A stretch of DNA of 64,000 bases from Streptomyces sp. ST2-7A. Lineage in GTDB: Bacteria; Actinomycetota; Actinomycetes; Streptomycetales; Streptomycetaceae. Made by a program: the position numbers and the translations under genes. The DNA is taken from positions 1 through 64,000 of the forward strand of contig NZ_JAJUWS010000024.1 of assembly GCF_021390475.1 (NCBI RefSeq), written 5' to 3'. This document shows, in pieces, positions 25,245 to 33,964 of the stretch. The notes beneath the pieces were generated by a model. The model was not told the DNA's origin and ran no database searches. It saw only the letters and a program-made list of their open reading frames with translations. Numbering within the stretch: position 1 is the first letter of the stretch; each line of letters starts with the position of its first letter.

Positions 25245-26519
25245 ATGAGTGACGGCAGTCTCGACCTCGACGTCTTCGGCGATCTGATCAAGCGTCCGGA
25301 CGCGGCCGTGCGACGCGCCGCCGAGTCCCTGCGGGCGGCCCGGGCACCGGGTACCGGGGCCCTCGGCCGCCTCGACGACCTCGGGGTGTGGCTGGCCGGG
25401 GTGCAGGGCCGTTCCCCTGCCTCCGCGATCGAGCGCCCCCGTCTGGTGGTCTTCGCCGGCGACCACGGCGTGGCCCGGGCCGGGGTCTCCGCCCGCCCGG
25501 TGGCCGGTGCCCACCTGCTGGTCCGCGCGCTGTTGGACGGCGGGAGCCCGGCGGCGATCCTGGCCCGGCGCTCGGGGGTGTCGGTGCGGGTCGTGGACAT
25601 GGCCCTGGACTGCGACCCGCTGGGTCTGCCCGAGGAGGTGACTCGGCATCGGGTGCGTCGGGGGTCCGGCCGGCTGGACGTGGAGGACGCGCTCACCCGG
25701 GAGGAGGCCGAGCGGGCCTTCCGCACCGGCATGGCGATCGCCGACGAGGAGGCCGACTCGGGCACCGACCTGATCGTGCTCGGTGACCTGTCGGTCGGCG
25801 GCACCACCGCCGCCGCGGTGCTCACGGGGGCGCTGTGCGGTACCGACGCCTCGGTGGTCACCGGGCGCGGCGGACTGCGGATCGACGACGCCCTCTGGAT
25901 GCGCAAGTGTGCCGCGATCCGCGACGGACTGCGGCGCGCCCGTCCCGTGCTCGGCGACCAGGTGCGCCTGCTGGCCGCGGTGGGGGGCGCCGACCTCGCC
26001 GCGATGACCGGCTTCCTGTTGCAGGCGGCGGTGCGGCGCACCCCGGTGCTCCTGGACGGCGTGGTCACCACCGCCTGCGCGCTGCTGGCGCAGCGGATCG
26101 CCTTCCGGGCGCCGGACTGGTGGCTGGCCGGTCACGCCGGGAGCGAGCCGGGACAGGCCAAGGCGCTGGACCGGATGAATCTGGAGCCGGTGACGGACCT
26201 CGGGGTGACCACCGGGGAGGGGGTGGGCGCGTTGCTCGCGCTGCCGGTGGTGCTCTCCGCCGCCGCCCTGACCGCCGAGGCGCCGGTGCCGGCCGGCTCC
26301 GGGACCGGTGCCCCGGCGGGGGATGCCGACGCCGGGGTCGATGGGAACGGGGCGGATGAGGACGGGGCCGGCGGCGACATCGCGGACACCGCCCCCGGGG
26401 AGGATTCCCGGGACGCCGCGCCGTCGGAGCCCGTCGGAGCCCCCGGCGGGCCCACCCCGGACGCGGGCGCCGGGGAGGGGGCCCCTCCCCGGCGCCCGGC
26501 CCACCCCGGTCCCGCCTGA
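25245..26519 (+). CDS. cobT: nicotinate-nucleotide:dimethylbenzimidazole phosphoribosyltransferase
   Basis: CobT makes alpha-ribazole phosphate, the lower ligand precursor of cobalamin. The product has 424 residues. Family features include a helical N-terminus with LGRLDDLGVWLAGVQG, FAGDHGVA near 70-77, and GDLSVGGTTAAA and LLDGVVTTACALLA further on. The catalytic glutamate lies in the NLEPVTDLGVTTGEG stretch. After about residue 345 there is a 75-residue acidic Gly/Asp/Pro tail absent from E. coli or Salmonella CobT. ATG 25245 is 47 bp after cobU, so the two form an operon. Confidence 0.94.
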   Translation: MSDGSLDLDVFGDLIKRPDAAVRRAAESLRAARAPGTGALGRLDDLGVWLAGVQGRSPASAIERPRLVVFAGDHGVARAGVSARPVAGAHLLVRALLDGGSPAAILARRSGVSVRVVDMALDCDPLGLPEEVTRHRVRRGSGRLDVEDALTREEAERAFRTGMAIADEEADSGTDLIVLGDLSVGGTTAAAVLTGALCGTDASVVTGRGGLRIDDALWMRKCAAIRDGLRRARPVLGDQVRLLAAVGGADLAAMTGFLLQAAVRRTPVLLDGVVTTACALLAQRIAFRAPDWWLAGHAGSEPGQAKALDRMNLEPVTDLGVTTGEGVGALLALPVVLSAAALTAEAPVPAGSGTGAPAGDADAGVDGNGADEDGAGGDIADTAPGEDSRDAAPSEPVGAPGGPTPDAGAGEGAPPRRPAHPGPA

Positions 26520-26550
26520 CCCCGCCCGGCCCCGGACCCCGTGCGCGGGC

Positions 26551-27462
26551 TCACGGGGTCCGCCGGGGCGGGCTCGCCGGGGCTCCGCCGTCCCCCGCCG
26601 CCCCACCGGTCACCGGGGTCGGGGCCGGGATCTCCTCGTCCGGCGTGCCGCCCAGGAGGTCGGAGATCCGCCGCAGTGCCGGATCCCAGCGGCGGTCGTG
26701 CCGCTCGGCCCGTCGCCGGGCCCGTGTCATGGCGCGGGCCCGGCGACCCCGGTAGCGGCGACGGGCCCAGGGCGAGGCGGGTCGGGCCAGCCGTACCGCG
26801 CCCACCAGCGCGACGAACGGGACCAGCACCCCCACCACGGCCATCCACGGCTTGCCCTTGATCAGCGCGACCAGCGCGCACCCGAAATGGAACAGGACCG
26901 TGCCGGTGACCGCCCAGCCGTTGCGCGACTGTTCCTCGGTCAGGTTCTCCACGCCCAGGGGCAGATAGCCGGCCAGCACCAGTCCGACCCCGGCGGCCGT
27001 CAGCGCGACCACCTCCACGCTGCGCCGCCCCTCGTCGCTCCAGTAGACGTCGGACAGGTGCAGGATCAGGGCGAACTCGTCGAGCACCAGGCCCGCCCCG
27101 GCGCCGAAGACCACGGCGCAGACCACGGCGGGCCATCCGTCGTCGCCGGCGGCCACCGCGCCGAAGCCGCCGACCGTCATGAGCACCACGCCGGGCACCG
27201 CGTGGTGGACGTGCAGTCCGCCGGTGGACACGTTCCGGAAGGGTCCGCGTCCGGCGCGGATCATCCGGGTGACCAGGCGGACCCCGGCGAAGGTCAGCAG
27301 GAAGGCGGCGAACGCCCACAACAGCGCGGGTCGATCCGTGGCGGCCACGGCCAGGGACGCCCCTCCGGGGTCACCCGACGGGATCGGGGCGGGGCCCGGG
27401 GGGAACGCCGCCGGGAAGAGGGATCCGGGGGAAGGGCGGGCCGGGGGCGGGAACCACTCCAT
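26551..27462 (-). CDS. multi-helix integral membrane protein
   Basis: The 303-residue protein has a Pro-rich start (MEWFPPPARP) and about six or seven hydrophobic helices between 40 and 235. A basic Arg-rich stretch (RRRYRGRRARAMTRARRRAERH) and a cytoplasmic tail follow. LHVHHAVPG and FALILHLSDVYW contain histidines that could bind a ligand or metal. It reads away from cobS from a start only 35 bp apart and converges on cobT. A role in cobalt or corrinoid handling is possible from location, but nothing in the sequence shows it; the family is unknown to me. Confidence 0.75.
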   Translation of the reverse strand: MEWFPPPARPSPGSLFPAAFPPGPAPIPSGDPGGASLAVAATDRPALLWAFAAFLLTFAGVRLVTRMIRAGRGPFRNVSTGGLHVHHAVPGVVLMTVGGFGAVAAGDDGWPAVVCAVVFGAGAGLVLDEFALILHLSDVYWSDEGRRSVEVVALTAAGVGLVLAGYLPLGVENLTEEQSRNGWAVTGTVLFHFGCALVALIKGKPWMAVVGVLVPFVALVGAVRLARPASPWARRRYRGRRARAMTRARRRAERHDRRWDPALRRISDLLGGTPDEEIPAPTPVTGGAAGDGGAPASPPRRTP

Positions 27463-27497
27463 GGCCGCCAAGGGTGCGGCGGCTACGCTGCCCGGCC

Positions 27498-28412
27498 ATG
27501 GACGCCACGCCGCAGCCGCCCCCCGATCACCCGCCCGCCGGCGAGCCCGATGCCGGGGCCGGGAGCCCGGGGCGGCCGGGCCCCACGGACGGTCCCCGGT
27601 TCGCGCTGGGCACCCTGACGATCCTGCCGGTGCGGGTACGGCGCTGGGACCGGGCGGCGGCCCGGGCCGGGATGGGCTGGGCACCGTTGGCGGGTCTGGT
27701 CGTGGGCGTCGCGGCGGGGACGGCCGGGGCCGGAGCGGTGGCGGCCGGGACGGGGACACTGCTCGGCGCGGTGGCCGCCGTGGCGGTGCCGGCCGTCCTG
27801 ACCCGCGGCCTGCACCTGGACGGGCTGGCCGACGTGGCCGACGGGCTGGGCAGCGGGAAACCCGCCGACGAGGCGTTGCGGATCATGAAGCGCTCGGACA
27901 TCGGACCGTTCGGCGTGGTGACCCTGGTCCTGGTGCTGCTGGGTCAGGTGGCGGCTGCGCAGGCGCTGTTCGCACACGGCTGGGCGATGGGAGCGACGGC
28001 GGTGTGCCTCGCGCACGTCACCGGCCGGACGGCCCTGACCCTGGCCGCGCGCCGGGGGGTGCCGGCGGCCCGCCCCGGCGGGCTGGGCGCGATGGTGGCG
28101 GGCACGGTGCCGAGGACGGGGGCGATGCTGCGGACGGGCGCGGTGACACTGCTCGGCGCGGGCGCCGGCGCGGTGGCGGGGGCCGCGGGCCCGCCCGGCG
28201 TCCCGGCCGGCGGGGTCGGTGGCGCGGTGCTCGGCGGGGTGGCCGGCGCGGCGGTGGTGATCTGTGGAACGGTGGTCTCCGAGGCGGTGCTGCGACGCTG
28301 CCGTCGCCGGTTGGGCGGGGTGACGGGGGACGTCTTCGGGGCGCTGGCGGAGAGCGCGACGACCACGGCACTGGTCGTCGCGGCGGTGGCCGCGGGGATC
28401 GCCGCGGGGTGA
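27498..28412 (+). CDS. cobS: adenosylcobinamide-GDP ribazoletransferase (cobalamin synthase)
   Basis: CobS is the membrane enzyme joining adenosylcobinamide-GDP with alpha-ribazole, the last step of cobalamin assembly. The 304-residue protein has a Pro-rich N-terminus, FALGTLTILPVR near 35-46, the signature LHLDGLADVADGLGS with metal-binding aspartates, SDIGPFGV and HVTGRTA. Ala/Gly-rich membrane helices fill the C-terminal half. I prefer the ATG at 27498. With cobU and cobT this gives the whole nucleotide-loop route from cobinamide, though the membrane-protein gene on the opposite strand interrupts the set. Confidence 0.93.
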   Translation: MDATPQPPPDHPPAGEPDAGAGSPGRPGPTDGPRFALGTLTILPVRVRRWDRAAARAGMGWAPLAGLVVGVAAGTAGAGAVAAGTGTLLGAVAAVAVPAVLTRGLHLDGLADVADGLGSGKPADEALRIMKRSDIGPFGVVTLVLVLLGQVAAAQALFAHGWAMGATAVCLAHVTGRTALTLAARRGVPAARPGGLGAMVAGTVPRTGAMLRTGAVTLLGAGAGAVAGAAGPPGVPAGGVGGAVLGGVAGAAVVICGTVVSEAVLRRCRRRLGGVTGDVFGALAESATTTALVVAAVAAGIAAG

Positions 28413-28579
28413 CGCGGGGGTGACCCGGGCTGCTCCGACAGGAGGTGTCGGCCGAGCGGTGCCGGTGGGGCGGGGCGTAGGCTCGGGAGCCCGGAGCGCG
28501 GCCCCGGGGGCGACCCTCCCGGGATCCCCCTCCGGTGTCCGGACGATCCATCATCGAAACGAACAGGACTCTCCTCACC

Positions 28580-30175
28580 GTGACTGCACTGACCCTCAGT
28601 TCCTCCACCGCCGCGAAAGTGCGTGCGGACGCCGTGGTGATCGGCGTCGTCAAGGGCGGGGACGGCCCGCTGCCGACACCCGGTGTCGAGGCCTCGGACG
28701 CCGTGGACGCCGCCTTCGGCGGCCGGTTGGCCGCGCTGCTGACCACGCTCGGGGCCACCGGCGCCGAGAGCGAGATCACCAAGCTGCCGGCGCCCGAGGG
28801 CTTCGAGGCGGACCTGCTGGTGGCGGTCGGGCTCGGTCCGGCGCCGGCCGACGACACCGCCCCGGCGACCGAGACGCTGCGGCGGGCGGCCGGCGCGGCG
28901 GCCCGCGCGCTGACCGGCACCGGGCACGCCGCCTTCGCGCTGTCCTCCTCGGACCCGGCCGCGGTCGCCGCGGTGGCCGAGGGGGCGCTGCTGGGTTCCT
29001 ACGCCTTCACCGAGTTCCGGGGCGCCGGGGAGGACGGCGACGGGAAGTCCGGTCGGGGCCGGCGGTTCGGTCGGGGGCGCAAGGAGGACGGCCGGGACGC
29101 CTCCGCGCCGCTCGCCGAGGTGACGATCGCGGGTCTGGACGCCAAGAGCGCCAAGGGCTCGGAGCTGAAGGCGGTCGCCGAGCGGGCCGAGGTGCTCGCG
29201 CAGGAGATCGCCCGGGCCAGGGACCTGGTCAACACCCCGCCGAACGCCCTGAACCCGGCGGAGTTCGCCGCTCTGGCGGGTACGGCCGCCAAGGAGCACG
29301 GCCTGAAGATCGAGGTGCTGGACGAGCAGGCCCTGGGCAAGGGCGGCTACGGCGGCATCATGGGCGTGGGCCAGGGTTCCCAGAGCCCGCCCCGGCTGGT
29401 CCGGCTGACCTGGCGGCACTCCAAGGCGCAGCACTCGCTGGCGCTGATCGGCAAGGGCATCACCTACGACTCCGGCGGCATCTCGCTGAAGCCGGCCGGG
29501 TCCAACGAGACCATGAAATGCGACATGGCGGGCGCGGCGGCGGTCTTCGCCGCCGTGGTCTCGGCGGCGCGGCTGGGCCTGCGGGTCAACGTGACCGGCT
29601 GGCTGGCGCTGGCCGAGAACATGCCCTCCGGTTCGGCGACCCGTCCGGGCGACGTGCTGACCATGTACAGCGGCAAGACGGTGGAGGTGCTCAACACCGA
29701 CGCCGAGGGGCGGCTGGTGATGGCCGACGCCCTGGCGCGCGCGGGCGAGGATTCCCCGGACGCGCTGGTGGACGTGGCGACGCTGACCGGCGCGATGGTG
29801 GTGGCGCTGGGCAAGCGGACCTTCGGCGTCATGTCCAACGAGGACTCCTTCCGCGACCTGGTGCACGGGATCGCGGGCGAGGTCGGCGAGCAGTCGTGGC
29901 CGATGCCGCTGACGGAGGACCTGATGGAGGGCCTGAAGTCCTCGGTGGCGGACATCGCCAACGTGGGCGACCGGATGGGCGGCGGCCTGTCGGCCGGGCT
30001 GTTCCTGAAGGAGTTCGTCGCCGACGGCACCCCGTGGGCGCACCTGGACATCGCCGGTCCGGCCTTCAACGACGGCTCCCCCTTCGGCTACACCCCCAAG
30101 GGCGGCACCGGCTCGTCCGTGCGCACCCTGGTGCGGCTGATCGAGCGGGTGGCCGAGGACGGCCTGCCGGGCTGA
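28580..30175 (+). CDS. pepA: leucyl aminopeptidase (M17)
   Basis: PepA is a cytosolic metallo-aminopeptidase that removes N-terminal residues from peptides. The 531-residue product has the M17 active-site signature NTDAEGRLVMADAL at about 370-383, and the metal and catalytic region with IGKGITYDSGGISLKP near 293-308. An N-terminal regulatory domain of about 200 residues contains a linker (EDGDGKSGRGRRFGRGRKED) that is unusually basic and probably disordered. The GTG at 28580 (VTALTLSSST) matches the usual start. Confidence 0.95.
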   Translation: MTALTLSSSTAAKVRADAVVIGVVKGGDGPLPTPGVEASDAVDAAFGGRLAALLTTLGATGAESEITKLPAPEGFEADLLVAVGLGPAPADDTAPATETLRRAAGAAARALTGTGHAAFALSSSDPAAVAAVAEGALLGSYAFTEFRGAGEDGDGKSGRGRRFGRGRKEDGRDASAPLAEVTIAGLDAKSAKGSELKAVAERAEVLAQEIARARDLVNTPPNALNPAEFAALAGTAAKEHGLKIEVLDEQALGKGGYGGIMGVGQGSQSPPRLVRLTWRHSKAQHSLALIGKGITYDSGGISLKPAGSNETMKCDMAGAAAVFAAVVSAARLGLRVNVTGWLALAENMPSGSATRPGDVLTMYSGKTVEVLNTDAEGRLVMADALARAGEDSPDALVDVATLTGAMVVALGKRTFGVMSNEDSFRDLVHGIAGEVGEQSWPMPLTEDLMEGLKSSVADIANVGDRMGGGLSAGLFLKEFVADGTPWAHLDIAGPAFNDGSPFGYTPKGGTGSSVRTLVRLIERVAEDGLPG

Positions 30176-30188
30176 CACCGGCACGTCC

Positions 30189-30219
30189 CGCCGGTGCCGA
30201 CCCCGCGTCGGCACCGGCG
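30189..30219 (+). terminator. pepA terminator
   Basis: Perfect 13-bp arms (30189-30201 and 30207-30219) with a 5-nt loop start 14 bp after the pepA stop. The rest of the 411-bp gap to lpd (to 30586) holds no gene I can support and should contain the lpd promoter. Confidence 0.78.
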
Positions 30220-30586
30220 GGCGGCGGATCGCCGGCCCGGCGGGCGGGTGGCGGGGATCGGCGGACGGTCGGGGATGTCGGTGGGCGGTGTGGAACGCCA
30301 CCGAGCGGCACCGAGTGGTACTACCGACGGGTAATCGGCACGACTGCGCCCGAGAACCGCCCGCAATGCCCGATGAACACCATTCGGCACCACTTCGTCC
30401 GACGGCCCCGCGTCCCGCCGGCCCCGGACAGGTGCGAAGATGGTGTTCCGGCAGGACAGGGGCCCGGCTCATCCGCTGAACGGGAGTACGAGTCACCACT
30501 AGCCGTTTTTCCAGCGGCGCACACACATCCGCCGGAACGGTCATGGGCGACCGGATCCGGCGAACCCCATGCATGGAGGACGTGAC

Positions 30587-31975
30587 GTGGCGAACGACGC
30601 CAGCACCGTTTTCGACCTAGTGATCCTCGGCGGCGGGAGCGGCGGCTACGCCGCGGCCCTGCGCGCGTCGCAGCTCGGGCTGGACGTCGCCCTGATCGAG
30701 AAGGACAAGCTCGGCGGCACCTGCCTGCACTACGGCTGCATCCCCACCAAGGCACTGCTGCACGCCGGTGAGGTCGCCGACGCCGCCCGTGAGGGCGAGC
30801 AGTTCGGCGTGAAGAGCACCTTCGAGGGCATCGACATGCCCAAGGTGCACTCCTACAAGGACGGCGTGGTCTCCGGCCTCTACAAGGGCCTGCAGGGCCT
30901 GGTGGCCTCCCGGAAGATCACCTACGTCCAGGGGGAGGGCCGCCTCTCCTCCGCCACCTCGGTGGACGTGAACGGCGAGCGCTACACCGGCCGCCACATC
31001 CTGCTGGCGACCGGCTCGGTGCCCAAGTCCCTGCCGGGCCTGGAGATCGACGGCGACCGCGTCATCTCCTCCAACCACGCCCTGAAGCTGGACCGGGTGC
31101 CGAAGTCGGTCGTCATCCTGGGCGGCGGCGTCATCGGCTGCGAGTTCGCCTCCGCGTGGCGCTCCTTCGGCAGCGAGGTCACCATCGTCGAGGGCCTCCC
31201 GCACCTGGTGCCGGCCGAGGACGAGAACAGCTCCAAGCTGCTGGAGCGCGCCTTCCGCAAGCGCGGCATCGCCTTCTCCCTGGGCTCCTTCTTCGAGAAG
31301 GCCGAGTACACCGACGACGGCGTGAAGGTCTCGCTGGCCAACGGCAAGACCTTCGAGGCCGAACTGCTGCTGGTGGCCATTGGTCGCGGCCCGGTCTCGC
31401 AGGGCCTGGGTTACGAGGAGGTCGGGGTCGCGATGGACCGCGGCTATGTGACCGTCGACGAGCACTGCCGCACGAACATCGACACCATCTCGGCGGTCGG
31501 AGACCTCATCCCGACCCTCCAGCTGGCGCACGTCGGCTTCGCCGAGGGCATCCTGGTGGCCGAGCGGCTCGCCGGACAGAACCCGGTGCCGATCGACTAC
31601 GACGGCGTCCCCCGGGTCACCTACTCCCACCCCGAGGTCGCCTCCGTCGGCATCACCGAGGCCAAGGCCAAGGAGCTGTACGGCGCCGACAAGGTCGTCA
31701 CCCTCAAGTACAACCTGGGCGGCAACGGCAAGAGCAAGATCCTGAAGACCCAGGGCGAGATCAAGCTCGTCCAGGTCCGTGACGGCGCCGTCGTCGGTGT
31801 GCACATGGTCGGCGACCGGCTCGGCGAGCAGGTGGGCGAGGCCCAGCTGATCTACAACTGGGAAGCGCTGCCCGCCGAGGTCGCGCAGCTGATCCACGCG
31901 CACCCGACCCAGAACGAGGCCCTCGGCGAGGCGCACCTGGCGCTGGCCGGCAAGCCGCTGCACTCGCACGACTGA
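30587..31975 (+). CDS. lpdA: dihydrolipoamide dehydrogenase (E3)
   Basis: E3 reoxidises the lipoyl groups of 2-oxo acid dehydrogenase complexes and passes electrons through FAD to NAD. The 462-residue protein has an N-terminal FAD site GGGSGGYAAA, the redox disulfide GGTCLHYGC (Cys46/Cys51), an NAD site ILGGGVIGCEFAS near 175-187 and the C-terminal catalytic HAHPTQNE. The GTG at 30587 follows GGAGGACGTGAC. The E2 gene starts 56 bp later, so the two are co-transcribed. Confidence 0.96.
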   Translation: MANDASTVFDLVILGGGSGGYAAALRASQLGLDVALIEKDKLGGTCLHYGCIPTKALLHAGEVADAAREGEQFGVKSTFEGIDMPKVHSYKDGVVSGLYKGLQGLVASRKITYVQGEGRLSSATSVDVNGERYTGRHILLATGSVPKSLPGLEIDGDRVISSNHALKLDRVPKSVVILGGGVIGCEFASAWRSFGSEVTIVEGLPHLVPAEDENSSKLLERAFRKRGIAFSLGSFFEKAEYTDDGVKVSLANGKTFEAELLLVAIGRGPVSQGLGYEEVGVAMDRGYVTVDEHCRTNIDTISAVGDLIPTLQLAHVGFAEGILVAERLAGQNPVPIDYDGVPRVTYSHPEVASVGITEAKAKELYGADKVVTLKYNLGGNGKSKILKTQGEIKLVQVRDGAVVGVHMVGDRLGEQVGEAQLIYNWEALPAEVAQLIHAHPTQNEALGEAHLALAGKPLHSHD

Positions 31976-32031
31976 CCGGCCCGCCCGAGGCGCGCCCCCA
32001 TCCGTACTTCCCGTAAGGAGCAACCGAAACC

Positions 32032-33810
32032 ATGGCGGTTTCCGTAACCCTTCCGGCGCTCGGCGAGAGCGTCTCCGAGGGCACCGTCACCCGTTGGCTG
32101 AAGGCCGAGGGTGAACGGGTCGAGGCCGACGAGCCACTGCTCGAGGTCTCCACCGACAAGGTCGACACCGAGATCCCCGCTCCGGCGGCCGGCGTGCTCT
32201 CCGCCATCAAGGTCGCCGAGGACGAGACCGTCGAGGTGGGCGCCGAGCTGGCGATCATCGACGACGGCACCGGCGACGACTCCGCCCCGGCCCCGGCGGA
32301 GGAGTCCGCTCCCGAGCCGGAGGCCGAGCCGGCCGCCTCCACCTCCTCCGAGCCCGCCGGTTCCTCCGCCTCCTCCTCCGGAGCGGACTACTCCGGCCCG
32401 GCCCCCGAAGCGGCCGAATCGGCCGACTCCGGCGGTTCGGCGCAGGGCACCGACGTGACCCTGCCCGCGCTGGGCGAGTCCGTCACCGAGGGCACCGTCA
32501 CCCGTTGGCTCAAGGAACTCGGCGAGGAGGTCGAGGCCGACGAGCCACTGCTCGAGGTCTCCACCGACAAGGTCGACACCGAGATCCCCTCCCCCGTCTC
32601 CGGGACCCTGCTGGAGATCCTGGTCGGCGAGGACGAAACCGCCGAGGTCGGCGCGCGGCTCGCGGTGGTCGGCGAGAAGGGTGCCGCCCCGGCCCCCGCC
32701 GCCGAGCAGCCGAAGGCCGAACCGAAGCCCGAGCCCGCGCCCGCGCCGAAGGCCGAGGAGAAGCCCGCCCCGGCCCCCGCGCCGCGGGCCGAGCAGCCGA
32801 AGGCCGAGCCGAAGCGGGAGCCCGCGTCGGCCCCCGCCCCGGCGGCCAAGCCCGCCGCCCCCGCTCCGGGGACCGACGGCGCCTACGTCACCCCGCTGGT
32901 GCGCAAGCTCGCCGGCGAGCACGACGTGGACCTGTCCACCGTCAAGGGCACCGGTGTCGGCGGCCGCATCCGCAAGCAGGATGTGCTGTCGGCCGCCGAG
33001 GAGGCCCGTGCGGCGAAGGAGCGGCCGGCCCCGGCCGCCGCCCCCTCCGCTCCTTCCGCCCCGGCGGCCGTGCCCGCCGCCGCGGCGGAGCTGCGCGGCA
33101 AGACGGTCAAGATGACCCGCATCCGCAAGGTCATCGCCGAGAACATGATGAAGGCGCTGCACAACCAGGCGCAGCTGTCCTCCGTCGTCGAGGTCGACGT
33201 CACCCGGGTCATGCGCCTGCGCGCCCGGGCCAAGGAGGACTTCCTGGCCCGCGAGGGCGTCAAGCTCTCCCCGATGCCGTTCTTCGTCAAGGCCGCCGCC
33301 GAGGCGCTGAAGGCCCACCCGGTCATCAACGCCCGGATCAACGACGACGGCACCGTGACCTACCACGACGTCGAGAACGTCGGCATCGCGGTGGACTCGG
33401 AGAAGGGCCTGATGGTCCCGGTGATCAAGGACGCGGGCGACCTCAGCCTGGCCGGGATCGCCAAGCGGACCGCCGAGCTGGCGGGCAAGGTGCGCAGCGG
33501 CAAGCTGAGCCCGGACGACATGTCCGGCGGCACCTTCACCATCAGCAACACCGGTTCGCGGGGCGCGCTGTTCGACACGATCATCGTGAACTACCCGCAG
33601 GTCGCCGAGTTGGGGATCGGCGCCACCGTGCGCCGCCCGGTGGTCATCGACCACCCGGAGCTGGGCGAGACCATCGCCATCCGCGACATGGTCTACCTGA
33701 CCCTGTCCTACGACCACCAGCTGGTGGACGGCGCGGACGCGGCCCGCTACCTCAACGAGATCAAGACCCGCCTGGAGGCGGGCGGGTTCGAGGGCGAGCT
33801 GGGGCTGTAA
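32032..33810 (+). CDS. sucB: 2-oxo acid dehydrogenase E2 (dihydrolipoamide acyltransferase), two lipoyl domains
   Basis: E2 carries acyl groups on lipoyl lysines to coenzyme A. The 592-residue protein has two lipoyl domains with STDKVDTEIP motifs (lipoyl lysines about Lys43 and Lys180) and long Ala/Pro/Glu linkers. An E3-binding domain lies at about 283-325 (VTPLVRKLAGEHDVD, GVGGRIRKQDVL), and the acyltransferase domain has its catalytic His-Asp pair in HQLVDGADAARYL. AAGGAG precedes the ATG. The name sucB is by usual annotation; the substrate could be 2-oxoglutarate or pyruvate, because actinobacteria share one E2. LipA and LipB, which make its cofactor, are encoded 8 kb away. Confidence 0.92.
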   Translation: MAVSVTLPALGESVSEGTVTRWLKAEGERVEADEPLLEVSTDKVDTEIPAPAAGVLSAIKVAEDETVEVGAELAIIDDGTGDDSAPAPAEESAPEPEAEPAASTSSEPAGSSASSSGADYSGPAPEAAESADSGGSAQGTDVTLPALGESVTEGTVTRWLKELGEEVEADEPLLEVSTDKVDTEIPSPVSGTLLEILVGEDETAEVGARLAVVGEKGAAPAPAAEQPKAEPKPEPAPAPKAEEKPAPAPAPRAEQPKAEPKREPASAPAPAAKPAAPAPGTDGAYVTPLVRKLAGEHDVDLSTVKGTGVGGRIRKQDVLSAAEEARAAKERPAPAAAPSAPSAPAAVPAAAAELRGKTVKMTRIRKVIAENMMKALHNQAQLSSVVEVDVTRVMRLRARAKEDFLAREGVKLSPMPFFVKAAAEALKAHPVINARINDDGTVTYHDVENVGIAVDSEKGLMVPVIKDAGDLSLAGIAKRTAELAGKVRSGKLSPDDMSGGTFTISNTGSRGALFDTIIVNYPQVAELGIGATVRRPVVIDHPELGETIAIRDMVYLTLSYDHQLVDGADAARYLNEIKTRLEAGGFEGELGL

Positions 33811-33824
33811 CCTCCCCGCCCGCT

Positions 33825-33869
33825 CGACGGTGCCCCGTCGGTCCCCCGCGGACCGACGGGGCACCGTCG
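33825..33869 (+). terminator. terminator of lpdA-sucB
   Basis: Perfect 20-bp arms (33825-33844 and 33850-33869) with a 5-nt loop begin 15 bp after the E2 stop. Confidence 0.8.
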
Positions 33870-33964
33870 CGTCCGGGGCCGACCGGTCGCCGAACCCCGG
33901 GTACCGGTCGCCGAGGCCGGCCCCGAACCGCCCGGCCCCTCCGGTCCCGGGGCAGGATGGTGCC

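Noticed and set aside
23498..28412. Cobalamin riboswitch near the cob genes
   Set aside because: I looked in the short intergenic gaps before cobU, cobT and cobS; they are too small and lack the conserved B12-box features.
27944..30574. 876-residue minus-strand frame opposite pepA
   Set aside because: It is the antisense of pepA, whose active-site motifs are intact; the frame has no recognisable domain.
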